Part shown: one piece after another, positions 38,507 to 53,100 of the stretch
Layout of the letters: every line of letters begins with the position of its first letter
How positions within the stretch are numbered: the first letter of the stretch is position 1
Source: Odontesthes bonariensis
Lineage: Eukaryota > Chordata > Actinopteri > Atheriniformes > Atherinopsidae
DNA: 64,000 nucleotides
Direction of reading: 5' to 3'
Assembly: GCF_027942865.1 (NCBI RefSeq)
Contig: NC_134517.1
Span: 20,032,009 to 20,096,008 of the forward strand
Notes under the pieces: generated by a model
The model's database searches: none
What the model saw: only the letters and a program-made list of their open reading frames with translations
What the model was told of the DNA's origin: nothing
Program-made: the position numbers and the translations under genes

Positions 38507-41500
38507 GTGTGCTGCAGACTGCAGGCAAGGCTACACACAGAAATTCACTCTGACTCCATTGTCCTACACTTTCTTTGGCAAAGGGGAATGAATAATTCAG
38601 AAAAATAAAAGTGGCGCTTCCACAAGTCAGGTGGAGAGATTAGTCCTGTTGTCTGAGCCTCTGCATGGCTGAGTGATTGCTGTGTCCTCGCCTCAGCAGC
38701 GCAAATCCACAGCCCATGGAAAAGGATCTGGCAGCGCAGCTTCCCCTGGTTACATCCTTCAAAGCATGCCTCTGTTAGCTGCGTTAAGCCACCTTCATTT
38801 AATTTCCATCGCAGTGGAATGATGTGCAGGAGCCGCACAGTAAAAACAGCTTTGGAGAGAGGCAGAGAGCCCGAGTGAAAGGGAGGGAGGGACAGGGGTG
38901 GCGATGCTGATGGGAGATGAGAGTGGAGGAAAGAAACAGGAATGTGAGAGGATGTTGGGCTTGTATTTATATGAAAGGCACAGTAATTGCAAAAAAAGCA
39001 ATGAATCCAGCCTCCAGGAATCACCCCCCCAAAAAAATTCTCGGATCAATTCATGTGGTATCTTTCAAGGAAGAAAGACAATGATGAAAAGAGCAGGAAG
39101 GATGACACACAAATGTTTATGCAAAAGCAACAGAGGAGCAACAAGAGCAGCTGGAGAGACAGGAGGATCTAAAATGCTCCCTCCACAGCTGAAGTCCCTG
39201 CCTCACAGCAGCACATTAGGATACCCATACTGTACAGTACGTTTGTTTTGACCTTTCAAAACAGTTCAGCCGCTAAATGCTCGCTCTCAATGACGCCATT
39301 CGTGAGAGGCCTGCAAACATTTTAGCAGTCCACATCACACAAACAAACACAAAGCTGATGCAAGGGCACCAAAGGAAAAGCAGGATAGTTAGATCAACAT
39401 ATACAATGTGGACATAAAAAACGGATTATAAGACTTTTCAAGGGGGGGGGCATCTAAGCATCTAATTTCTTTTCTGATATTTCTTTTGATAGACATCTTG
39501 TTAAAGATGTAAGGCCCCCAAACATGAAGAATCACCTTTCATAAATCAAACACCAGAGATGAGGCATCACTGTCGAAAACCACTAAGAGCCAATTATCCT
39601 CATCTCTGATCCATGGAGGTTTGATACTTTTTCATGTGGCTGTGACCGTTTTGGATGAAAGAGCTTCAATACAATCAGACTGTACTGTGATATGCTGATC
39701 TGTGAAACACAAGGCCAGACAACAGGACTAACATCAAACCTATTCGATAAAGGAATCTGCTCCACCTCTCAAACAACGTATTTGAATGTAGCCAACTTCC
39801 ATTAATTGAATTTTCTAGAAAAAACAAAAAAACAAAGTTGTTTGATTCTCAGTTTGAAACATGACAGAAAAGGGACCAGGTCATGATTAAACATGCCAGG
39901 TGGGAATGAATGAATAACTACAAATACAAAGAATATAAATATTTGTTGATTCTAGTTGAGGAATTTCAAGCTACACTTTGATACTGTATCCACCGCTAAG
40001 CCACAACCACTCCTTGTTAAAAACGCCACAACATGCAAAGCTCTGTCGTGTGAGTCACTGCGCCTTTGCTGAGAGTGATACAGAAAATAAAGAATGTCTG
40101 AATCTGTGTTTTGAGACGATCTAATTATCTTTAAAAAAGCAAAGTTAAGCATGATGTTAATCACATTCTGTAAAAACAACCCTGAGCTTTTTTTTTATTA
40201 ATCGATGTGTTTCTATTTTTAGGCGTACACATAAGACAGGGCACACTGAAGAGCAGGAGAACACGATTTGCGACCACGGTGGCCCGTGGCTGGAGGATTG
40301 AGAGGCTCAGAGTATTTTGGACAGTTATGTTTGTCCATTTGGGTTTGTGGCCCAGAGGCCAGCATGAGCAGCAGAGGATATTAGGGTCAAACAGAAGCGT
40401 GATCTAAGGCGACTATGGCTGAAGCTTTGACTGATAAAACCCCTCTGCTGATCCCAATCTGTCATCTCTCTGAGTCCCTTTTAAATCATCTGATTTCAGT
40501 CATTTTGTCTCACTCCGCCACATAAAACTCAGCAGTGCTGAAGTTTTGCAAGTACTTTTGGATCCAGCTGCTTGCATCAAGCAGAGAGCAAACGCTTGGC
40601 ACAGTTACCTTTAAAGATGCATTGGCAAAGCATTTGTCAAAACGTTATATTTTAGCTGTAAAGCTCACAAAAAGAGACTGGGAAATTTTATCATATACTG
40701 GATCCATCATAGGCTTGATTGTACAGTACAGTGATGGGACTCTATAGCATTTCCGACCCAGGTAAGGGGCTCCTGGACACACACCAGACGCTTTTGAGTA
40801 ACCACCAGGCAAAAGCCTGAACTGTCCCCTCGCCCGAGTTGTGTCTTTCTGAACCTGTATCTGCCTGTGAGCCACCTCAGCACCTCACTTTTCCCAGTCT
40901 CACAGTGCGACACTAATTATGCCAAGGCTGTGGCTGATTTATTCAGTGAATTAAATGGCTTTTAGGAGACAGTTTAAAGATCTGAGCAGTGTGCTGTTAT
41001 GAATATTCAGCAGTGCGACTAATTGGGATAAGAAGTGAAGTGTTACCTAGCTAAGTTATGCTCCGCTTGGAAAAGATTATGGATTGGGTTTTCTAGTTTC
41101 ATTACACCTGCTGATAGCATTCAGTAATACTGGGAGGCAGCAGCCCATTTTGTGTGGAGTGAATAAAATCTGTGAAGGGGACACTGCCAAGATGCTTGAC
41201 ACTGTTGCAACTGTGTGCCTGGGGAACCTGCAGGTTATCAAACATAACCATGGAGGTCAATGGCTGGTCATGTCTACAGCGTGCATTCATCCATTTATCC
41301 TCTAAGGCCACATATTCTGTACACGGTTGCGACAGGTTGAATTTTTCCCAGCATCCACTGGGCAGTTAGCTGTTTACACAAGTTGACAATTACCAGTCTA
41401 TCGTGGCTCAAAATTCAATTATTTGCACTATGTAATTGAAAACAGAACAAAGACAACATAACCAAGTTTTTGAAGTATATCTGCCCAGACTCAAGTTCAT

Positions 41501-44500
41501 TTGAATTTTGATTACTTTTCAAAAAATTTTAACAGGTGCACAGTGCACAGTTTCACAGTTGACCAATTGAAGTACTTTTGACATCAACATGTTTCCCCTC
41601 ATCTTCATTTGGAATATGATTTCAGGCACTCAACATTTCAAGGCCGGTTGTGTAGTTTAATTTCATGGATGACAGGTCTGGACTCTCAGCTAGGCAGCAG
41701 AGCACCTGGAGTCGTTTGCTATGGAGCCATGTTGTTGTAAGATGTGCAGAATATAGACTGGCAGTTTGCCTTGCTTAAATCAACTATTTGGATGTGAGCA
41801 TATGTTGCTCCACAACCTGTGTTGTTCAGAATTAATGTTACCCTCACATATGTGCATCTTACTCATTACATGTGCACTAATGCACCTAGATACGGTATCT
41901 GCCTTTTGAACTGTGTGCCGATAACAAATAGGATGGTGCACCTCTATTTCCCAGAGGCAATCATCTGAGGGCCAATCACCATCACAGCTATTTAGTATCA
42001 TTTTTCCGCCCTGTCCTTTGTGGACAAAGATTTCTCAAGATTCTTTTTAGCTTTTAATCACATTGTGCATGTTCTGTTGATGACGGAGGAAACGGTCCTT
42101 ACTCTTAAATGTTCTTAGATTACTGAGCTATAAATCCATGGAGTCTCCCAAGATCTGTTCCAATGGAACAAACATTTGAAATGACCCAAATACAAAATGT
42201 ACAGGTATCTATCTATTATCAGGTTTGGAGAGTGAACAAACGAGGCTGCTAGTGCTGTAAGATAGAGGCACTTCAAGATACAATTTACATGGCTGTAATG
42301 AATATATTAATGGTGGCTAAGAGGATACAATAAAAAAAGCTGAAAGAATGTACAAAACAAGACCAACTTGGTGACATACATGGCACTTATGAGGGATAGC
42401 CGTGACTGTAACTATTAGGAATTAGCTGATAGCTACATTAGCCACCTCTTAAGTTGTCAGAAGACTGTTGGCTTGCAGCAATAGCTAATTATAAAATGAC
42501 TAATGTTTATGTAAGAGCCACGCAGAAAATATGAACAGTCCAGTCCAACTCTAACGTTAGTTGGCATGGTTAATTTGATAGATTACATATACGCAGTTTT
42601 TCTTTTTTACTTCTGACCTAGAAAATAACTCCATAAAGTAATACAATTTCGAAGCATTTTTGGAAATAGTCACATTTTGGCTGTTGCATCCTTTCTTACA
42701 AGCCACAAAGTCCGCATTTGAAGCTCAGACTGGATTGTGGATCACACCATCCCCCACATACAAAACCTTTTTGGTTTTGCCCGATGAAGGTCGAGTTACT
42801 TATTTTAAATTCAGAACCGTACAGGGTGGTTCCTTCCGTTTTCTTGAACTAAATATTGTATTTGGTTTGAAAATCAATGCATCCTGTAAATATTTACATT
42901 ACATAACTATAAAGGACACCAACGCAGTAATCAATAACTGGACCAGTAAACTGACACATGTGAATGGCAAGCAGCCATCAACCGATCAGTTTTTCATTCG
43001 GGCTGTCCCAATGCTGTGGCACATGTGAAAACATGTAGCGAATAATCAGTTTAAGAAACCCACACAGCACTTCCTGCATCTTGTCACTCAGGTGTGAAGA
43101 CACAAAATAAAGAGTTGTTGTGAAAGCTGTAAACGAAAGTTGTTTCCAGCCTCACCGAGTCCAGACCAACCGACACCATTATTGCAAATCAGCGGTAAAG
43201 AATTTGTTGGATAACCCACGACCTTCAGTCAGTGATTTGCATCACAACAAAAGGCACAATCAATTCTTCATTTTTCACAGGCGTTAAATGAAAGAATCAT
43301 TATTCTGTAAGGCTGAAATGAGAAGCTATAAGACTAGTAGCATAAAATACCCCCTAATGCATTTATGTCAAAGCAATTGCACAGTAACTAGCATCAGTGC
43401 CCCCATTCTAAGAGTTATGACAGTTATGAGTCATCAGATCTGACTGAACTATTAAAGTAAGCACAGAGCATCAATTGACAGCACACTACTCACTGAATGA
43501 CTGTGAAGATGCCGAGATCATTGTCATCTGGGTCCATTGTTGATGACTAGTCAAATAAAGTTTGAAGCAGGACTTGTTTCTGTCTTTCCTGTCCAGGCCT
43601 TTTTAAATCTTCTTCACTGATGAGTGCTCGTGTCTTTCCTCCTGACTCCAAAGTTTCTTGTTGCTTGATTTTGACTCAATAGTCAACTGAGCTTGTCAGA
43701 CTAAGCCATTCAGTTATTATTACATATAGTTCCCCTGTCCAAGTGAGTGGTCATTGCCCTGAGGGAAGAGACCGAGCTTGTCGCTTCTGCCTCAGTAATG
43801 AAATAACATCACATTCCAGGCCAGTGCGTCAGAAAACACAGAGAGATCAATGTGGAACAGCTGGACTTCAATGGATTGCCATGCTGGTACCTCAGTAAGT
43901 AAAGCTCTCATGAAAAACATGTTCAGTTTGAGTGAAAATTCAAGTTTGGGGTCTCTCCTTTTTCAATGCTTTTTGCAGGAGTTGAAATATGCTGAAGGAC
44001 TTCTAAAACAAAATGATAAACATCACTGTTCATGGTATTATAAACCACATGTTAGCATACAACTAAATGACAACATCTGACACATTTGCATGATCAACTG
44101 TGTGCAGGCATTTAGGGAAATGCCATGTGTTTTGTCAATCACGAGAGCTTAGAAATGAAGCTTTACTCATAATCCAGCTTCTACTGTATCATTGTCTGCC
44201 TGCCAACTGTCATCCCAAACACAGCCAAAACTAAGTCCTATATAAACCACAGAATTAGGTTTTAACCTTTATGTTAAACAGCAGACCTGTTAAACAGTTA
44301 ATTTTTAATGCACTATTTTACAATCTGTGTTTTTACTGTTTTTGCAAACGTACATCCGCTTGTCACCCTGTATTTTCAAGCCCATGAAAGCATTAATATT
44401 TCAAATGCTTTTATACATTTTTTTGTGCGTTTTTATGCCATGCTATTTTAGGATCATGATAGTTGACACTGAATTAAAGCATGCTGATTCTCTCATGCAT

Positions 44501-47500
44501 GAGTTACATACACAGTAGTCCCTTAGTTATGAACTGCAGCACGTGTCTGCCTCTGCCAGCAAATGGAGCTGCTTGCATAACACACCCTATGCCATGCAAA
44601 CACAGCAATGTATGACAAGTGAAAGTTCAGCTTGCTATACTAGAGCAAGACGGTATAACATTTCTTGCAACGCGTGCACTGCAGCAGTATGTCCAAACAG
44701 TCATTTGTGCAGTCTGCTAATCACATACACCAAGTCTGTTTATGTGTCCACTGGTAGGCATGACCATATCGCCACAATAAAGAGCTGAGAGAGGTCAAAG
44801 CAGACCTTTCTGTGAGATAAAATTGCACATTAGTCCATCCAATCATGTGGCCTATCACTAGCCAATAGGCTGAAGCAGGCTGAATCGGTGGCCTGTTTTT
44901 CTGTGTCACACAGGTCGCAGCGCTTAGAGTGAGGAAAGGGGTTGCGCAGAGAGCAATAACCATGCACTGTATACACAGCTGAGAATCACATTTAGCATGT
45001 TGTCTTGAGGGTTACAGCAGCAATGATTTAGGATGGTGATGATAAGCAGAGTGCGTTCCAAGACTCATCTGATTTAATGTGTTGCTCACTGGGTGTGGGA
45101 GGAGAGCTCATTTGTTTCCTTAGAAGAATGTAAAGCCCAATACTCCCTGGAAAACTCTCCCTATCTGCTTATATGACTGCAACACTTCGTTTGAATTTCT
45201 GATTAATTAGTTAAGTACACTTATGGGTGCATGAACCAAAACGTCACAATGCTCTAATGTGGGTAATAAACAGGGGCTAAAACAAAAACCCAAAGCAATA
45301 CATGCGTTTATCTCTGCATGTAAGAGACCTGAAAATAAAGCAAGTAGACACGAAGGCTATTTTTCAGGTCATCGAAGCAGATTTGTGCCTCACATAATAA
45401 CACTGGAAGTGACTTTTTCATTACTTTATGGAGCACAACAAACAGTAGATGCAGTCATTTGCATAAAATGATGATGAGTCGCTCCATGCAGAGCCGGGAA
45501 ATGCATTAATATAAGAGCTCCTGCTTGGAGCACACAGAATACAGGTACTACATTTATTCCAATACTGTGATTTACACTAATTATCTATCTTGCCATCAGA
45601 AGAATGGCCAATAGGTGATTAGTCATGAATAACTGAACAAGTTGTGAAGCCATTACAAGGATTCTGAAGATAGTTCATCCTTATATTTTCATGGACATTA
45701 TTAACAGTTAACAATACAGAACACAAAGCTTAAAAACCAAGCTGTTGAATATAGTCATCCACCATTGACAGGAAGTGCACAGAAGTCAATCGCAGTCAAT
45801 GAGATCCCAGGATATCACATTCCTCAAATAAGATAGCCACTCTTGTGTCAACAAACTACAGACGCTCCTCCCTGCTGCCCTGGGAGGATAGGATTCACAG
45901 CATCCAGCAATTATCTGTAATGTGGGAGAAAAATCAATGTGCCCATGGAAAGCTGCTAAGGTCACCAAGTCGAGGCTGTCATTTGAATCAAAAGCACTGT
46001 GCTGCTGTAGGCTGGGCTCCAAGCCTCTCAGTGAAAATCTGCAAAAGCACGCATCATGTCTAATTCCTTGGATTATGGCAGTTATTAGCCTGATAATACG
46101 GAACATAATTGCTTTGTTCATGTGAACATGGAAGAATGGAAAATTATCTCAGATTTCAGCCATCCGTTAATGCAGAAGAAAGCATCGCTTTATATGAAAT
46201 ATTGTTAATTACATTTTGTTCCCACTGTTCTTGGGAAATCGCTCTTAGATTTAACTGCCTTTTTGAAATTTTTGCTTGAAATAGAACTTCATCATGTTGT
46301 TATTTTACACCTCAGGTTCCACATTGTGGAGTCGAATTTAAAAAAAAGTTATGCAATGGATTTAATTTGCTACATATATTCCTCTGAGAAAGGCAAAACC
46401 AATCATATGAAATACAAATTTGACCCAGAGTAACACAAAATTCTCCTCTGTGAACGGCTCATGTCTCAGATGCTAGACATGAACTAATTTTAGAATAAAA
46501 AAGGAAGTGAAACAGCTCCAGACTCACCTCTGCTGCTCTTGGCTTTTATCCAAACAGCTGGCAACACAAATGTCATTTTTCCCTCTGTTGTTAAGTTCCA
46601 TGTCTTCTCTCTCAGGTAGGCATTCACAACTGGAGCTAGTGGAAGACAAGCTTAGAGTGTGCCCTCTTTGGGGCTTAGAAGATCCTGGCACTACTGTAAG
46701 GGGAGGGGAGGCCTCTTTGAAACGTTGATAGTCTGGTGTAAATTCGATTAACGGCAAGGGGATATTGAGATGGGTGAAAAGTCAATATCTTCAGGCCAGT
46801 AATGTTTGAAGGACCAGGTTGGTGGGGAGGGGTAAGATGGCATAGCTTAGCCCGAGACTGCGTCTGTAAGTGGTTAATCAAGTGCTTGTCTGACATCCAG
46901 ATTGCATTTTCTTCTCACCATTACTCCCATTTTCCTCCCTGACTGTAGGGAAGATGTGCTATCAAATGCAATAGATGGGAATCAGAGAAATAATAGCACC
47001 CACCAATCCGATAGAGATGCACTCCTCGTGTGGCACTGAAGATGGTCTTTTGGTTTCACTTCTCAGCTTTCAAAAGACAAATGCACCAAGTGTCAATTTT
47101 GTACTGAATGCACTGATAGTTGCATGCACATAGGCAATACACGTCTGAATGTCAGAGTGCAGCCTACAGTCTCCTGGAAATCATGTGTTGTCTGCAATGA
47201 GTCACAGTGTTAAAATTTTTCATCTGTGCACCCCATCCTTTTGCTGTAACTTCATAAAGGAAAGGAGATTCCCTGTTATTTCAGACTCTCACTCTCATGT
47301 GTATTAACAAAGGTTCATAACACTATGGCGCCACGAGCTGCTTGCACTGCTTCACAGTGCGCCAGCACAGACAAGTGACAGAAAGGAAACACTGCATGAA
47401 GCCAAGTTAGGCCTGTGAGTCAATTAGATATACTTAACGCAACACATTTACACTTTTTTAATAGCTGTTTCTTATCGAAAACTCTGACTTTTGGTAAGAA

Positions 47501-50007
47501 TTGTCTCAGTCATGTTGTGTGTTGTAGCTCTAAATGTGTGTTCCAGAGTCTTAATCAGTCTTTATCTTTTATGCAATTCCAAAATAAATCCTAAACACCT
47601 GCCCCATCCTCAATATTGCCTTTCTATCATGCTAGAGTCAGAAGATGCGGTCTTTTAAGTCTTTTAAAAGAGTTTTTGCCCCTTTTATTGTCTCAATTTA
47701 TTTGTGGCAGGTGCATTCAAACCAGCCATAGCAACAGAAATTTGACTTGTTATCTGGGATCTGTCCACTAACACACATAGAACAGGGGTCGGGAATTCTT
47801 GAACCATGCCAGGAACTCGGGACCTTTACGACATTAAACCAAACTGGTTTCATTAATGCACATTCCTGGACAATAAACTTGAAAAATGGAAAATCAATGC
47901 ATCCGCAACAGCAAGTGTACTGAAGACAAGTCAGTAAAAGCTTAGCAAAGGAGTTGTTTGCTTCTATTGCAACTGATTGCATTGTGTTGCCAATCTATGT
48001 CTCAGTCACGAAACTCTGAGGTTATTAACCTATCCATCACTTAAGCAAAGATGCTAGGCATTACATAGATCCTATGGATCCTATCGTATTACCTTATTTT
48101 GAAACCCTACTTTGAAGAGAGATACTGTGTTCAACTCTAGTTTAATATTTTATGATGAATGTGCTTATATAATATTAGTATTTCCAGTTGTGCATAATCA
48201 ATTTACCTGCAACAAACCTGAGGCTATGAGATGTTCCGGCACAAAGACGCTGTAAAAAGAGAGGGGTGGCAGGGAAGGAGCCCAGAAGACCATTTTTTGC
48301 TTAATACTCCAAATGAAGAATTAGCTTTACCCATCACGTCTTTACTGAGTTGATGAATAAGACTCAAAGTAGGCCTGCTAATGCCATCTAGTGGCCTTTG
48401 TCTCCCCTGTCACGAATAGATGTTGCTGTTTCTAGACTGAAGCCTTGACGACTCATAATCTGGTGAAAAAAGATTTTCAATTTAATGTTTTTCTGAAATT
48501 GCTCATAAGCCCCAAGCCTTTCACAAATATTATACCTTATGTGGAAGACCCCCAGTGGTTTAGGAATGTAATATTGGAAATTATACAACAGAGCCTTGTT
48601 TTGCAGAAATCTAATGACAGTCGAGGCCCGAGCTAAAAAAAAATCAACAGGGAAAATGACCTCCCACATACATCCCAGGGAACCTAGAAAGAGGTGTTGA
48701 TAATATCCCTATGAGCTGACTGAAGATTATACAGCTCATTATGTTCCTACTGTAAATGCCCTTCTCTTTCCCACGGACCAAGCGAGAAACTGTCATTTTC
48801 GTTTAAAGATGAGAGATTCTACCAAGGCTAAAACTGTTTTCTTTTTCATGTGTGAATGCAAATACCTGAAACCAAATCCAAATTTATTTTACGAGATATT
48901 CCAAAAAACAGCGTTCTCTCTGTCATCCTTCATGAGGTTGCTGCACCTATCCCTCTGAGAAATGATAAACGGGAAGTCTGATGAGAATCTTCCAGGAGTT
49001 TTTACTCCTAACCCCACCACTGAGTGGATCAAACTTAAAGCCGCCCACTTATCACCACTTCCCCTGTCTGTTTGGTGGACTCTGGTATCTGATGAATCCT
49101 TATCGAGGCCATACAGTGCTGGCTCACATGTCATGTTATCACACTGGTCCCTTCCCCAGGGCTCCCACAGGAAGCCCCCGTTCAGAGGGCATTGCATGCC
49201 ATGTATCTCAATTGCTTATGGTGAAAAAATGCAGTGCGATTAAGTGAGGCCAGTTGATACGGGCAAGGTTTCTGCAATATTAGTGTTGCATAGGAGAGCT
49301 TCACTGAAACGTTAGTTCATCTTGTGGTTTGGAACATGCAAAGAAGTTCAGAAAGTGAATATTAATAGTAATCAGCATCTGCCATACTATTTGCAGACAT
49401 TCACTTAGTTGTTTAACATTGTTTAACAGTTACTGGTTCAGTTCATCTTAAACATGTAATGTCACATAAACACTTAATACACAGCTTCAGATAAATGCTT
49501 AATAAATCATATACGAGCGATTGGCTTTGTCTTGTTTTGATTATGATCAGTTATCGTAAACAAATTCCACAATGAGTGAATAGCATTTTATTGGTTTTCA
49601 AATGGATTCTTCTTTAATGAGTGTGTTTTTTTTTTTACAACTAACATCTGAAATGGATATTTTGATTTGCACATCAGGACTTTAAATGGTCTGAGTCACA
49701 CATAGCTCACATAGATAAAAGCCTAACCCTAATCCCTCGGCGTTTTGTTTGTGTTTTTGGTAAATTAACATACTTGCAGTCGTTGTTAAAATGCTGGAAG
49801 CAGGAAGTACCGAGTCACAAAATTGGGAGGTAGAGGAAGGACCTGTGGAGACGAGCGCGTATTTCATAATCTATGGCTGGGATACTGAGGGTTGAACGCG
49901 GTGGAGACCAAGTGCTTAGAACTGTGAAACTCTCTCCCTCTTGCTGTGACAGGATATGAATCTGTTTTTACTCGTCTTTATCCAATACGTAACCAACTAA
50001 ACGAGAC
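38507..50007. other. Intergenic region between divergent FRMPD4 and ARHGAP6
   Basis: 11.5 kb with no recognisable gene. It holds the FRMPD4 promoter and 5' UTR at its left end (38507 to roughly 39050 is relatively GC-richer) and the ARHGAP6 promoter at its right end. MSL3, which lies between these genes in human, was not seen. Any regulatory elements cannot be located without comparison to other fish. Confidence 0.6.
49956..50000 (+). CDS. Possible upstream ORF in ARHGAP6 5' leader
   Basis: A 14-codon ATG-to-TAA frame (MNLFLLVFIQYVTN) ends 7 bases before the ARHGAP6 start codon. If the leader begins upstream of it, reinitiation or leaky scanning would be required. The transcription start is not known. 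Confidence 0.3.
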   Translation: MNLFLLVFIQYVTN

Positions 50008-50154
50008 ATGTCCGCTCAAGGACTGTTAAGCAGTGTTTTCTCGTGTTCACTAAGCCCTAAAAGTATTTCCAAGCGGACACTGAGGCAGACCAGGAGCTTG
50101 GACTCTGGGTTGATGCGACACTCTGGTACCGAAGCCGAGGAGACATCGTATAAG
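50008..50154 (+). CDS. arhgap6: ARHGAP6 exon 1 (distal start)
   Basis: 147 bases, residues 1-49, phase 0 at its end. The donor TATAAG|gtttgt is moderate. It is much shorter than the human first exon, whose Ser/Pro-rich stretch is not seen here. It joins in frame to GDFTWN of exon 2. Confidence 0.85.
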
Positions 50155-53100
50155 GTTTGTCACTTTACCGTTAATCTAATTGCTTTCAGTGCCAGACAGC
50201 ACACATATAACCGGGTTTGGTATTAGATCACCCAGAGAGCGATCAGGGTTACAGATGTTATATTTTTTCAGGTAATATTGACAAGAATCTCCATGACGCA
50301 TGGGGATGCAAATGTCCTAAAACTTCGCATACCACAACTTTAGTTTGCTAATTTCATTGGTTAAATAAACTATTTACAAGATTGAAAAGTTAATGGGATA
50401 ACTGGCGTCTTTTCGCCCCACTTACTGTTTCCATTCCCTTGTGGATTATGTTTGTTGGCAAGTAGAATTGTTGGAATTTTCCTTTCATGAATAAATAAAA
50501 TGAATAAAATACACAAGTTTGAAAAATTGCTGGCTTGCCGTGCAGTTTACATGTGATGATTAAGCGCTGAAAAATCAAGAGGGGATCATAGTGTCCTGTT
50601 CTTGCAACATCACCAAGTCTGTGACTGACATCTTTGTGTGGACTTTTAAAGCCCGTCTGGCAGCCATCTGCGTCACCAGACGTGATTCACCTGGCTCCCC
50701 TATGTAAGACATGATGTCTTCAGCCTTTGATGTGATTGAGGTCCTGGAAGATGTGTCACGTTTGGCAAGACTGAACTCAAGAAAGTGCGTTTTCACACAC
50801 CCTTAATGCCAAGGCTGATTTCTGGTAGAATGCATGCATGTCTGGTATGCATTTATTTATTTATTTATTTATTTATTCTGTGCAGGTTCAAGGTTACAAC
50901 CTGTCAATGTGGCACACAGAAATATTATGCAATTCTTTAGAGTCATACATTGTAAAATTGTGTATTTTCTTAATGGACTTCTTAGATAACTACTCAACAC
51001 AACAGGGACGCTTTGAAGTATAGGGGAAAGCAAAATTACCAGCAATAGCTGCAGTTCAGAAAATGCACCGGAAGCTATCTTATAATGCCAAATGAAATAA
51101 AGCACTGAATATTAGAGCCAGTGATTTAGACAACATGCAGTGTTTAGCATAAAATGAGCTGCTTGGTTACGTTGGTTATTATAATGAAAATGTAATGCAG
51201 ACCTGACACTGTAAAAGGCTTTTAATGAATGCCAAGTATCTGGTGTCCAAAGGTATCAACAATAACTGATCCGACAGCCAGAGCTCTTCAGAAAATCTGA
51301 ATGAAGCAGATTATTGCAAGACACAATTTCATGTCAGAGAAGCTGTTTAATGTGATTCATGAATTGGCATCAACAAGTACACACATTAATCGTCAAGAAT
51401 TGCTAAGCTGGAAAGTTCCGCCTCCATCGCAGATAGCTAAAAATGATGTTGTTCTAGACATAATGAATCATTTGTCATTGATATTCTTCCTATTTCTTAG
51501 ATTTGTGGAGGTATTTATAGAGGGTGCAGCTGTAAAAAAAAATGTTCCAATAAAAAAAGTAAGAAGAATTCTAGCGACTTGAGCTGAAAGCTGTGCTCTG
51601 AGAGCCGATCTGGAGTCTCACATGACCGTGCTGTCAGCTTACAGTCACAGCAACTGAAGTGCCTTTAATGCAAACCTTTCGCCAACTCAGTAATCAAAGT
51701 CACATTTTGTGGGTGTGCACATATTCAGGCAGTGCTTCAATCGGGGACAATAGTATCTATGAGACTGTTGTTACAACAGTAGTGGGATGCAGTATGCTTG
51801 TTTTTTTGGGGGGAGGGGGGCTTTGCACAAAACAGTGCTGCATCTCCGCCCAGTAATGACCCCAATACTGCCAGACTCTGATGTACAATATGTCTTATTA
51901 TTCTATAATCATTTCATAAATGTAGAAATTTGCTCTATTTAGTTTCTTGAAAGACATCCAATATAAACAATATGCTGTCTGTCTTGGTGTTCTAATGTCT
52001 GTAATTTTGTGGAAATTGTGCCATGCCACAGTTGATGTGTCACAATCAAGGTGTAACCTGGCTAGCACTGCCTTGTTTTTGTAAGTTTGTTCTTGGTCAT
52101 AACAGCATATCCTTTCCTTTGTTTAAATCTGCCTGTCAGAGTGGTATTTTTCTTTTCTTTTTTCTTTTTTTTTTTTAATAAATTGCCTCATATTTTCCAT
52201 AGGTTGAGAATCTTTGTGCCTTAATAAGAGATTACTTACTTTGAATCACAGCAGTCGGGGCTGAGATGGAAAGCAGAGACATCTGGTTTACGTGAAGAAG
52301 GCCTCAAGTCTTATTTCTCACAGTGCAGCAGCATGACCTGATCCTTGGCTACAGTCCCTCGTGCACATATTTCTTCCCACCAGAGACTGTCCATTTGCAT
52401 GGCATAAGGCTGAATCTGAAGGCTTGCAAGTGCAGCACTGTACCATCAAGTATGAATGTTTTATAAATGAAAAAAAAAAACCTCTAATGTTTAGTTTAAG
52501 TGTTTAAGTGTAAAATCATTGTTTTGAATCAGTTCATTTAAACCTCTGTTTTAAGCTGCCTTTGTGTGGTTACATAACAGACAGGATCTGTGTTGTCAAC
52601 GTGCTCTCTGACTTAAAGTGCTAGATACTTCCATTTAAAAACCAAATGTAGTTACTCGCTTAGAAAACAGTAAGACAACGGAGGCATAGTATGTTGGAGA
52701 ATTATTAGCTCAGTTATCAAAATGCCAGATAAGCTAGAAGAAAGGAGTTTGTGTCTCTTTCTTTGTCCTTCTCTGTGTATCACACTCAAGTTTCATGAAA
52801 TCATATAATTTACCTAAGAATCTGAGGTGACATTGATCTGCACTGATCACCTGTGCACATCTTTCCAGCCCGTTACACAGTGGCACTGACTTTTTCTGCA
52901 CTCTCTCTGCAATTCTGCACTCTCTGATGTTTTGACAAGTACGACTGCTCTACTCTAAGTCGGTTACTGGTTAATGCAACACTAATCCTGTCTTTGATCC
53001 ACATAAGTTCCCAGCATTGTTTACAATCCTGTATGCAGTTCATTGAAGACTGTTTTGCTTTTCGTTTGGCTGTGTTTCTGGAATAGCCTCTGCTTGTGAC

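Noticed and set aside
38545..39024. 159-codon minus-strand frame just upstream of FRMPD4 exon 1
   Set aside because: Low-complexity, no recognised domain, not joined to the FRMPD4 frame; more likely 5' UTR or promoter.
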